A model generated the notes under the pieces. The model saw only the letters and a list, made by a program, of their open reading frames with translations. It was not told the origin of the DNA and made no database searches. Source: Oscillospiraceae bacterium (GTDB lineage Bacteria > Bacillota > Clostridia > Oscillospirales > Oscillospiraceae). Taken from it: a DNA stretch of 6,056 nucleotides. Within the stretch, counting starts at the first letter, position 1. Each line of letters opens with the position of its first letter. Of the stretch, positions 1 to 4,934 are shown one piece after another. The stretch covers positions 1 to 6,056 of the forward strand of contig WRMX01000125.1 of NCBI GenBank assembly GCA_009776905.1, written 5' to 3'. Both the position numbers and the translations under genes were made by a program.

Positions 1-360
1 GGATTCACAACGTCAACAAAAAACAAGTTATTTATGGTCCGTCAGTTACTATCGCCGCGCGAAGCGCGGTGCGCCGGTGCGGAGGCGCAAATTCGTAGGC
101 CTGATTCATTCAGGCCGTGAGCGAATTGAGCCGGAGCGCACGGCGTTGGGGTTGTGGGGGTGGAACCCCCACGTTAGTAACTGACGGATTCACAACGTCA
201 ACAAAAAACAAGTTATTTATGGTCCGTCAGTTACTATCGCCGCGCGAAGCGCGGTGCGCCGGTGCGGAGGCGCAAATTCGTAGGCCCGATTCATTCAGGC
301 CGTGAGCGAATTGAGCCGGAGCGCACGGCGTTGGGGTTGTGGGGGTGGAACCCCCACGTT
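1..360. repeat. Tandem array of two 185-bp structured repeats
   Basis: Positions 1-175 and 186-360 match base for base except T102 versus C287, giving a 185-bp period. Position 1 already lies inside a unit: its first bases equal those at 186, just inside the inverted arm, so the array probably continues beyond the left edge. Each body is bounded by inverted arms CCGTCAGTTACTA (39-51, 224-236) and TAGTAACTGACGG (175-187). The second copy loses the far arm at about 361, where it reads TTAAACTGAAAA instead of TTAGTAACTGAC. Inside each body are hairpins CCGCGC-gaa-GCGCGG (55-69), GGCCTGA-ttcat-TCAGGCC (98-116) within an outer AATTCG/CGAATT stem (90-95/122-127), and GTGGGGG-tggaa-CCCCCAC (154-172). 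No credible coding region is present. The family is not recognised; a small non-autonomous mobile element or structured repeat is the likeliest class. Confidence 0.9.
175..237. repeat. Inverted arms around A/T-rich loop (repeat junction)
   Basis: Between the two tandem bodies, TAGTAACTGACGG (175-187) and CCGTCAGTTACTA (224-236) are perfect 13-bp inverted complements, extendable by A188-T223. They enclose a 36-nt A/T-rich spacer (188-223). The same architecture, with a related spacer but differently sequenced arms, recurs at 4605-4666. The arrangement could extrude as a cruciform or fold as a hairpin in single-stranded DNA or RNA. Its function is unknown. Confidence 0.8.
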
Positions 361-447
361 AAACTGAAAATACGTACATAGGGCCGCGCCGTTCCTTGCG
401 GATTGCAATGGTGAATCTTACGGCCGCTTGTATGGGCAAAGGGATAT
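361..447 (+). other. Leader between repeat array and LRR gene
   Basis: This 87-nt stretch separates the end of the repeat array from the LRR gene. I see no well-scoring -35/-10 pair. The only clear signal is the AAAGGG ribosome-binding sequence at 438-443, four bases before the ATG at 448. The promoter of the LRR gene may therefore lie within or upstream of the repeats, or may not resemble the housekeeping consensus. Confidence 0.4.
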
Positions 448-1917
448 ATGAAAATAAGAAACAGATCAAGAAGAGCGACATCGACAGACAGACCGGCGCA
501 ACCGGTGCAAGTGGTTCTCAGCTCTGAAGCAGCGCGAAAGCAAATATACGATAAAGCATGCGCAAAAATGCAACTTGTCAGTTGCAAGCATGTCGAGCCG
601 CAGGACGAAAAGTGGCTGATGATTGACGGATATCGCGAAATCGTCAACGGATATGCGGAAGTTATCACGATATTCACGTATATTTCCGGATATGCGGATG
701 TCGAGGAGAAGGTCGCAGCATGCGAGGAGTGCCAGCAGGAATATGCGCGGATAGCGGCGGAGCTCGAAGCCGAAGTTGTCGCGAAGACAAGGGCAAAGAT
801 CATTCGCAGGACCATCACAATATCTTCCATTGTGATATTCTGCTTGCTGGCTTTCAGGTTTCTGCTCCCATTGTGGGAATTTAAAAATGATGATGGCACG
901 GTTTCATATAGGGCAGGCAACATCGGCCTTATATTCCGTTTTGGCAATGTCGAGCTGCCAAAGGATGCGACGCATGTCGGCAGCCAGGCGTTCAGAGGCA
1001 ACATCTTTTTACAGCGCATCACCGTTCCGGATGGCATCATCAGCATCGACGATGAGGCCTTTAAAGGCTGCAGCGCTCTGAAGCGGGCAGATATCTCTGA
1101 CACGGTAATAAGCATTGGCGCGTCGGCGTTTCAAGACTGCGTTAACCTTGGGGCAGTGACTATGTCCAGAAATGCGACGAGCATCGGAGCCGGCGCGTTT
1201 CAAAACTGCGTCAATCTGAAATATCTTGCCATTCCCGATGGCGTGACGAGCATCAGCGACACGCTATTCTTCGATTGCTATGAACTTACGAACGTGAGAG
1301 TGCCCGATGGCATTACAAGGATCGGCACGGGCGCGTTTCAAAACTGCATCAGGCTTGCCGAAATAACGATCCCGGGCATGGTGACGAGCATCGGAGAGGC
1401 AGCGTTTTCCAACTGCCCAACCTTGACTGAGATAATCATTCCGGACAGCGTGTCGCATATCGGCGATAGCGCGTTCTATGGGTGCACGGGCATTACGTCG
1501 ATCATTATCCCCAACGGGGTGCCGAATATAGGCAACGATCTGTTCCTGGGCTGCAGCAGTTTGTCCGAGGTTATGATACCAAGCAGCGTGACTTTTGTCG
1601 GGAACAATGCTTTCCGGTTTTGCAGCAGGATTACGAGCATTGCGCTGCCCGATAATGTGACAGTCGTAGGCAAGGCTGCATTCCTTGGGTGCACAAGGCT
1701 GGTGGACATCAACATTCCATATGGCGTCACGAGCATCGGCGAATTTGCTTTTTGGTATTGTTCGGCGCTAATCGACATAGATATTCCGGATTCCGTCGCT
1801 GAGATTGGACAGAAGGCGATGACGCCGATGTACGGCAATTTGATTATTACTTGCTCGATGGGCAGCGTGGCTGACCGGTTTGCGCAGGACAACGACATCG
1901 ATGTAATGTATAGGTGA
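448..1917 (+). CDS. BspA-type leucine-rich-repeat membrane protein
   Basis: A 489-residue protein with three parts. Residues 1-121 are polar and probably cytoplasmic, with a Lys/Arg-rich start and CEEC at 92-95. Residues about 122-140 form one hydrophobic helix preceded by KIIRR. Residues 167-442 hold twelve consecutive 23-residue repeats of the Treponema/BspA LRR type (pattern I-PD-VTSIG-AF-NC--L), then a partial repeat and a typical BspA-like end (GSVADRFAQDNDI). There is no N-terminal signal peptide, so the helix probably acts as a signal anchor with the LRRs outside. BspA-type LRR domains are generally surface ligand-binding modules in adhesion or host and community interactions; no specific ligand can be inferred. 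The region around residues 78-107 (YISGYADVEEKVAACEECQQEY) resembles the zinc-binding domain of anti-sigma factors, with Lys88 where the His of HxxxCxxC should be. ATG at 448 follows AAAGGG. The small membrane-protein gene begins 50 nt downstream, probably in the same operon. Confidence 0.87.
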   Translation: MKIRNRSRRATSTDRPAQPVQVVLSSEAARKQIYDKACAKMQLVSCKHVEPQDEKWLMIDGYREIVNGYAEVITIFTYISGYADVEEKVAACEECQQEYARIAAELEAEVVAKTRAKIIRRTITISSIVIFCLLAFRFLLPLWEFKNDDGTVSYRAGNIGLIFRFGNVELPKDATHVGSQAFRGNIFLQRITVPDGIISIDDEAFKGCSALKRADISDTVISIGASAFQDCVNLGAVTMSRNATSIGAGAFQNCVNLKYLAIPDGVTSISDTLFFDCYELTNVRVPDGITRIGTGAFQNCIRLAEITIPGMVTSIGEAAFSNCPTLTEIIIPDSVSHIGDSAFYGCTGITSIIIPNGVPNIGNDLFLGCSSLSEVMIPSSVTFVGNNAFRFCSRITSIALPDNVTVVGKAAFLGCTRLVDINIPYGVTSIGEFAFWYCSALIDIDIPDSVAEIGQKAMTPMYGNLIITCSMGSVADRFAQDNDIDVMYR

Positions 1918-1951
1918 TATGGCGATGCGCTCGCGATAGCATTCTCATCAC

Positions 1952-1960
1952 AGGGGGGGA
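1952..1960 (+). promoter_or_regulatory. Ribosome binding site deciding start at 1968
   Basis: AGGGGGGGA lies 7 bases before ATG 1968. It supports that start over the in-frame GTG at 1914, which overlaps the preceding stop codon, has no comparable site, and would place a polar 18-residue extension before the membrane helix. Confidence 0.65.
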
Positions 1961-1967
1961 TGACAAC

Positions 1968-2471
1968 ATGGAATATGTCCCGTCAATGCTGGTAGGCACA
2001 TTATTCATTCTGGTTTCTGTCATATGCTTTGTATACAGCAGAATCGACAGGCACAAGATGCACGCGGACATATACATAAGAAAAATGAAGCCATATCTCG
2101 ACATATGGCTTCATAAGGTTGTCGAACTCATGGAGCAGCCCGGCATTGACGAGGAAATGACGTCAAAACTCAAAACAAGCACTGACAAGTATTTCGGATA
2201 TAAAAAAAAGAAGGACTATCTGAAAACTATACCTTTGGTCAACGAGATTTCCGACCTGCTTGCCACAGATTATGACAACGATATAGTGCGAAGCATGGTT
2301 CTGAGGTATGGTGAGGGAAAGATCGACATCGACAGGCTTATAGTCTACAGGGACGAATACAACAGATGCAAGGCAGCTCTCGACAAGCTGCTCAACAGGC
2401 GGTTGCTGGGGCTTGTCGGAAAACTGCTCCGCACAAAGAGGCTCGCCCCTTTGTCAATTGAGATTTTGTGA
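1968..2471 (+). CDS. Small single-pass membrane protein, function unknown
   Basis: A 167-residue protein. Residues about 5-23 (PSMLVGTLFILVSVICFVY) form one hydrophobic helix at the very N terminus, followed by a charged, mostly helical domain rich in Lys, Asp and Leu. N-terminal anchor, helical domain and a C-terminal stretch of the type YRDEYNRCKAALDKLLNRRL vaguely recall LemA proteins (helix anchor, helical bundle, YN-x-yN near the end). The resemblance is too weak to name the family. The gene lies 50 nt after the LRR gene on the same strand, so co-transcription and a shared envelope role are reasonable inferences. It is convergent with thiT, with 76 nt between stop codons. No signal peptidase or lipoprotein motif is visible. 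Confidence 0.7.
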   Translation: MEYVPSMLVGTLFILVSVICFVYSRIDRHKMHADIYIRKMKPYLDIWLHKVVELMEQPGIDEEMTSKLKTSTDKYFGYKKKKDYLKTIPLVNEISDLLATDYDNDIVRSMVLRYGEGKIDIDRLIVYRDEYNRCKAALDKLLNRRLLGLVGKLLRTKRLAPLSIEIL

Positions 2472-2547
2472 TTCGCCTGGTAGACTGCAGCGCTCGCGTG
2501 TCTATATGAGGCCTTCCGCACTATGCTATGCAGACCGACCGAGCGTG

Positions 2548-3153
2548 TCAACGGTTCGAGATTTTTTGCGGCGGCAGGAGCAGCTCAATCAGCTTCTGCC
2601 CCGCGATGAAAAGAACAACCCCGCTTATCACCGCTTCGATGAGCATGTATGACCCGTTGTACAACAATGAATACAGCCACACAGGCTGGCCTTGCGAGGC
2701 ATATGTTTTCCATATGATTATCCCTGACACGAAATGGCAGGCAAACCTCAATGCTAGGCATATAATCGCGGAGATCATCAAACGCACTCGTGCGTTTATT
2801 TTTTTGCTAATGATTTTATACATCGGCCCGGACAAGCACAATACGCTAAAAGCGACTACATAATCAAGCAATATGACTATGATAAAGTTGCCAACGGTTG
2901 CCACCGGAGGAGGATAGAGGTTGATCATCTGGATTAATGAAAATGCAAGCGCAACAATTAGTGACCATCCAAATGGATATATAAACGAAACGAGCATAAT
3001 CGGTATCATGCTGCCAATTGTCACCGATCCGCCATTCGGGAGTCTGAACACTGCATACCAGCTGAGTACCGTCGCGAGCGCCACAAGCACCGCGCTTGTC
3101 GCCAATCTGTTTGTCATGGAGGCATTAGGCATATTGGTTGTGTTGTTTTTCAT
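2548..3153 (-). CDS. thiT: Thiamine transporter substrate-binding subunit ThiT (ECF type)
   Basis: A 201-residue integral membrane protein with about six hydrophobic segments, the usual size of the ThiT/YuaJ S component. It binds thiamine in the membrane and, by family knowledge, docks to the shared EcfA-EcfA'-EcfT module for ATP-driven uptake; that module is not encoded here. Family signatures are present in order: RLPNGGSVTIG (37-47), LLDYVVAF (95-102), LRFACHFVSGIIIW (135-148) and WLYSLLYNGSYM (159-170). His140, Gly144, Trp148, Tyr161 and Asn166 have the spacing of the thiamine-contacting residues His125, Gly129, Trp133, Tyr146 and Asn151 of Lactococcus ThiT. Asp97 occupies the acidic position (Glu84 there; Asp is also found in the Bacillus homologue). 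ATG at 3153 follows AAAGG at 3165-3161. The upstream TPP riboswitch independently supports the thiamine assignment. The gene appears monocistronic. Confidence 0.95.
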   Translation of the reverse strand: MKNNTTNMPNASMTNRLATSAVLVALATVLSWYAVFRLPNGGSVTIGSMIPIMLVSFIYPFGWSLIVALAFSLIQMINLYPPPVATVGNFIIVILLDYVVAFSVLCLSGPMYKIISKKINARVRLMISAIICLALRFACHFVSGIIIWKTYASQGQPVWLYSLLYNGSYMLIEAVISGVVLFIAGQKLIELLLPPQKISNR

Positions 3154-3193
3154 GTTTTTTCCTTTCGTTTAGCCATAGGCTTGCATAAGAAAG

Positions 3194-3215
3194 CCGGGCA
3201 TATCTGAATGCCCGG
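3194..3215 (-). terminator. Riboswitch-linked intrinsic terminator
   Basis: On the - strand CCGGGCAT (3215-3208) pairs with ATGCCCGG (3201-3194) around a 6-nt loop, followed by the interrupted T-tract CTTTCTTA. It lies between the TPP aptamer and the thiT start, the normal place for an attenuator. The T-tract is weak, so efficiency is uncertain. A translational role is less likely because the hairpin ends about 30 nt before the ribosome-binding site. Confidence 0.65.
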
Positions 3216-3225
3216 AACTGAAAGA

Positions 3226-3321
3226 CTTTTCCTTTCCTACGCTGGCATTATCCAGATCAGGTTTAAGGGTCAGAACGCCAACGTCGTTCTTTCTCAGCCG
3301 GACGGGACCAGCTCCCCATAT
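3226..3321 (-). ncRNA. TPP riboswitch aptamer (THI element)
   Basis: Read on the - strand, the invariant TPP aptamer blocks appear in order: GGGGAGCTGG, then CCGGCTGAGA, a variable stem (AGAACG/CGTTCT, 3290-3285 with 3277-3272), GACCCTT, ACCTGATCTGGATAATGCC and AGCGTAGGAAA. The CUGAGA and ACCUGAUCUGGAUAAUGCCAGCGUAGG segments form the pyrimidine and pyrophosphate sensor arms in the known family. P1 is not obvious and the exact ends are approximate. The aptamer precedes thiT by roughly 70 nt. TPP binding is expected to favour the downstream terminator and reduce thiamine uptake. Confidence 0.96.
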
Positions 3322-3334
3322 GAAATTTGAAATG

Positions 3335-3363
3335 ATAATATCACACCGAAAACTAATACGCAA
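3335..3363 (-). promoter_or_regulatory. Probable thiT promoter
   Basis: On the - strand a -35 TTGCGT (3363-3358) and an extended -10 TGATATTAT (TATTAT at 3340-3335) are separated by 17 bp, close to the sigma-A consensus. Transcription would start near 3328, just before the TPP aptamer. The -35 lies inside the 28-bp direct repeat. Confidence 0.7.
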
Positions 3364-3412
3364 GCAAATTTTGTGTGGTTCATAAAAACTAATACGCAAG
3401 CAAATTTTGTGT
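3349..3412. repeat. Two identical 28-bp direct repeats, 36-bp period
   Basis: Positions 3349-3376 and 3385-3412 are identical, separated by the 8-bp GGTTCATA. The core reads CTAATACGCAAGCAAATTTT. On the - strand each copy carries TTGCGT, but only the copy nearer thiT has a -10 at the right distance. The second copy abuts the -35 of the degV promoter. The arrangement could be a duplicated operator shared by both promoters, or a simple local duplication. Confidence 0.85.
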
Positions 3413-3440
3413 TTACTATATGACGAATATGTGATATTAT
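3412..3440 (+). promoter_or_regulatory. Probable degV promoter
   Basis: TTTACT (3412-3417) and TATTAT (3435-3440) are 17 bp apart, with TG one base before the -10. Transcription would start near 3447, giving a leader of about 100 nt. The -10 region GTGATATTATC (3431-3441) is the exact inverted complement of 3334-3344, which contains the -10 of thiT. The two divergent promoters therefore share the same element. Confidence 0.65.
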
Positions 3441-3531
3441 CCTGTGGATAAGGGGGGAGATCAAATAATCTGCCGTTGTCATTGCAGTTTTGGTTTTATC
3501 TGCGGTGGCGCGGTATATTCTATAATATGTG

Positions 3532-3537
3532 GGGAGG
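3532..3537 (+). promoter_or_regulatory. Ribosome binding site deciding the degV TTG start
   Basis: GGGAGG sits 10 bases before TTG 3548. DegV homology begins directly at that codon (SSFSIVVDTSCDLP). The in-frame ATG at 3527 overlaps this site and has none of its own. TTG 3476 would add 24 residues not expected in the family. Confidence 0.7.
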
Positions 3538-3547
3538 AAGTATCCGG

Positions 3548-4447
3548 TTGAGTTCATTTTCCATTGTTGTCGACACAAGCTGCGATTTGCCACAGGAATT
3601 CTTTACGGAATATGGCATAGAAATCATTCCAATGCCTTTTGATCTGGATGGAATGCCGCACGAGATGGGGTATTGGCAGAATATTTCTCCGAAAGATTAT
3701 TATGATGCGCTGAGGAATGGCAGCATCGCCACGACATCGCAGATAAACCCGATTGTATATACGATGATGTTCACGGAGTATGCTAAACAGGAGAAAGAAG
3801 CTATTTTTATGATATTAAGCAGCGGCCTTTCCGCGACATATCACAATGCGGTGGTCGCTCTTGAGGAGGTTAAAGAGTCGTATCCTGATTGCGGTATTTT
3901 TGTTCTGGATACTATTAACGCTACTTGCGGTTTTGGGCTATTGATGCTTATGGCTGTCGAAAAACGCGAGGAGGGTTTGTCTGCAAGGGAGACCTTTGAG
4001 TGGTTGGAGGCGAGAAAGCATTATTTAATCGGACTCTTTACCGTCGATGATTTGATGTACCTTCATAGGGGAGGGAGGCTAAGCAAGCTGTCGGCGATTG
4101 CGGGGTCGGTGTTGAACATCAAGCCGTTGTTGAATCTTGCGCCCGATGGTTCGCTTGCTTTAAAGGAGAAAGTCCGAGGGCGGACGGCTGCAATCGAGAT
4201 GATCACGAGCCAAGTCGTTAGGAGCATGGCTCCGGGCACGTCGCCGGATACGATCGTCATCTGCCATACAGACTGCAGTGAATATGCGCAGACTCTGGCC
4301 GATATGTTGGAGGCTGCCGTGGGAGTGCGCAGGGTCATTATTGCTCCAATGGGGCCTGTCATAGGCGCGCATATCGGTCCCGGGTCTTTGACGATGATTT
4401 TTGAAGCCGGCATGACGAGGACAGAATACGAAGAGAGGTTCTATTGA
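3548..4447 (+). CDS. DegV family protein (fatty-acid-binding EDD fold)
   Basis: A 299-residue protein, a normal DegV/FakB length. Family knowledge: these proteins bind one fatty acid in a tunnel, and FakB members present it to the kinase FakA for phosphorylation before use in phospholipids. No fakA homologue is in the window, so the specific FakB role is unproven. Motifs in order: SIVVDTSCDLP (5-15), TTSQINP (62-68), SSGLSATYHNA (91-101), VLDTINATCGFG (119-130), VDDLMYLHRGGRLSK (166-180) and GAHIGPGSL (273-281). The Thr/Ser of TTSQ, the SSGLSAT loop and His275 match the positions that hold the lipid carboxylate in FakB proteins. A soluble cytoplasmic location is expected. The start is TTG. 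The gene is expressed divergently from thiT; a link to thiamine is not implied. No terminator lies immediately after the stop. The inverted structured repeat starts 24 nt later. Confidence 0.9.
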   Translation: MSSFSIVVDTSCDLPQEFFTEYGIEIIPMPFDLDGMPHEMGYWQNISPKDYYDALRNGSIATTSQINPIVYTMMFTEYAKQEKEAIFMILSSGLSATYHNAVVALEEVKESYPDCGIFVLDTINATCGFGLLMLMAVEKREEGLSARETFEWLEARKHYLIGLFTVDDLMYLHRGGRLSKLSAIAGSVLNIKPLLNLAPDGSLALKEKVRGRTAAIEMITSQVVRSMAPGTSPDTIVICHTDCSEYAQTLADMLEAAVGVRRVIIAPMGPVIGAHIGPGSLTMIFEAGMTRTEYEERFY

Positions 4448-4471
4448 GCCGATTAAATTGGTGTTGTGCAT

Positions 4472-4666
4472 CCGTCAGGTACTAACGTGGGCTGCGCCCA
4501 CAACCCCAACGCCGCGCGCTACGACTTATTTCGCTTTACGGCGGAAATGAATTCCGCCTGCGAAATACAGTCTCCGCACCGGCGCACCGCGCTTCGCGCG
4601 GCGATAGTACCTAAGCGCAGCTAAATATCTTGTTGTTTATTGATGTAACGAAGCGCTTAGGTACTA
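4472..4666 (-). repeat. Diverged inverted copy of the structured repeat
   Basis: Read on the - strand this segment aligns along its length with the repeats at 1-360. It has a TAGTACCTAAGCGC arm (4666-4653), an A/T-rich spacer (4652-4619) with about 24 of 32 aligned bases shared with copies 1 and 2, and a GCGCTTAGGTACTA arm (4618-4605). There follow a GC-rich body with the shared TATCGCCGCGCGAAGCGCGG block, GGCGTTGGGGTTGTGGG, and a final TAGTACCTGACGG (4484-4472). The body hairpins keep position and loop but change stem sequence: GGCGGAA-ttcat-TTCCGCC within ATTTCGC/GCGAAAT, and GTGGGC-gca-GCCCAC. The two arms around the spacer are a perfect 14-bp inverted pair. It contains no gene. Confidence 0.88.
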
Positions 4667-4696
4667 TAGGCAGGCATGCGATCGTTACTGGTGATA

Positions 4697-4745
4697 CAAG
4701 CTCTGCGTGAACGATACCGACACCTCGGTACCCACGCCGAGCTTG
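4697..4745. other. 49-nt imperfect hairpin, possible displaced terminator
   Basis: CAAGCTC (4697-4703) pairs with GAGCTTG (4739-4745), GCGTG (4705-4709) with CACGC (4733-4737), and TACCGA (4715-4720) with TCGGTA (4725-4730) around the loop CACC: 18 base pairs in three blocks. On the + strand it is followed by CTTTTC, a short T-rich run. It is the first such structure after degV outside the repeat, so it may be the degV terminator, but a structured RNA or a protein-binding site is also possible. Confidence 0.5.
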
Positions 4746-4800
4746 CTTTTCAACGACAATTGCCACCCATATAACGCGCAGATGTAAAATGTGCGTAAGG

Positions 4801-4833
4801 TTGAGGAATCCGCCATTTTGGCGGATTCCTCAA
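4801..4833. terminator. Perfect 14-bp hairpin between convergent genes
   Basis: TTGAGGAATCCGCC (4801-4814) and GGCGGATTCCTCAA (4820-4833) are perfect inverted complements around ATTTT. The position between convergent degV and the glycyl radical enzyme gene suits a bidirectional terminator. However, neither side has a T-tract (AGATTC on +, CCTTACG on -), so it may instead be a dispersed palindromic repeat joined to the adjoining 45-bp repeats. Confidence 0.5.
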
Positions 4834-4922
4834 AGATTCTTCGGTCGCAAGCTCCCTCAGAATGACACGAGGGGAGAAAGATTCATCAGCCGTAGGGCAT
4901 CCCGGAATGACATATGAGGAAG
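4833..4922. repeat. Two degenerate 45-bp tandem repeats
   Basis: Segments 4833-4877 and 4878-4922 both begin AAGATTC, continue with TC, and carry GAATGACA at the same offset, giving a 45-bp period with roughly two-thirds identity. The first (AGATTCTTCGG ... CTCAGAATGACA) resembles short dispersed repeats seen in intergenic regions of many bacterial genomes, but I cannot assign it to a named family. It directly adjoins the perfect hairpin at 4801-4833. Confidence 0.6.
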
Positions 4923-4934
4923 AGACGCAGGCTC

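Larger units (their letters stand above)
4667..4934. other. Non-coding interval rich in inverted repeats
   Basis: No coding region is supported between the inverted repeat and the end of the glycyl radical enzyme gene. The interval contains two separate hairpin-forming sequences and a degenerate 45-bp tandem repeat, annotated individually. The flanking genes converge here, so these structures could serve termination, but none is followed by a strong T-tract. Confidence 0.6.

Noticed and set aside
175..237. Integron attC site
   Set aside because: The palindromic arms and loop suggest a folded recombination site, but the RYYYAAC/GTTRRRY core pair is not present in the right arrangement and there is no cassette structure or integrase in the window.
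117..305. Short + strand open frame across the repeats
   Set aside because: It runs through structured repeat DNA, has no ribosome binding site, and spans the junction of two tandem copies.
291..1115. Long - strand open frame opposite the LRR gene
   Set aside because: It overlaps the repeat array and the LRR coding region. Its translation is Ser/Ala/Cys-rich without a recognisable domain, while the + strand frame shows clear 23-residue LRRs.
3349..3412. CRISPR-like direct repeats
   Set aside because: Only two 28-bp copies with an 8-bp gap; spacer length and copy number do not fit CRISPR, and no cas genes are present.
3521..3526. TATAAT as degV -10
   Set aside because: No -35 or extended -10 lies at the right distance, and the start site would fall on the ribosome binding site; the promoter at 3412-3440 fits better.
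4640..4670. Outward promoter in the repeat (TTGATG, 19 bp, TATAGG)
   Set aside because: Spacing is long and the -10 is weak; the equivalent in copies 1/2 (TTGACG, 19 bp, TAACGT on the - strand) has an even poorer -10.
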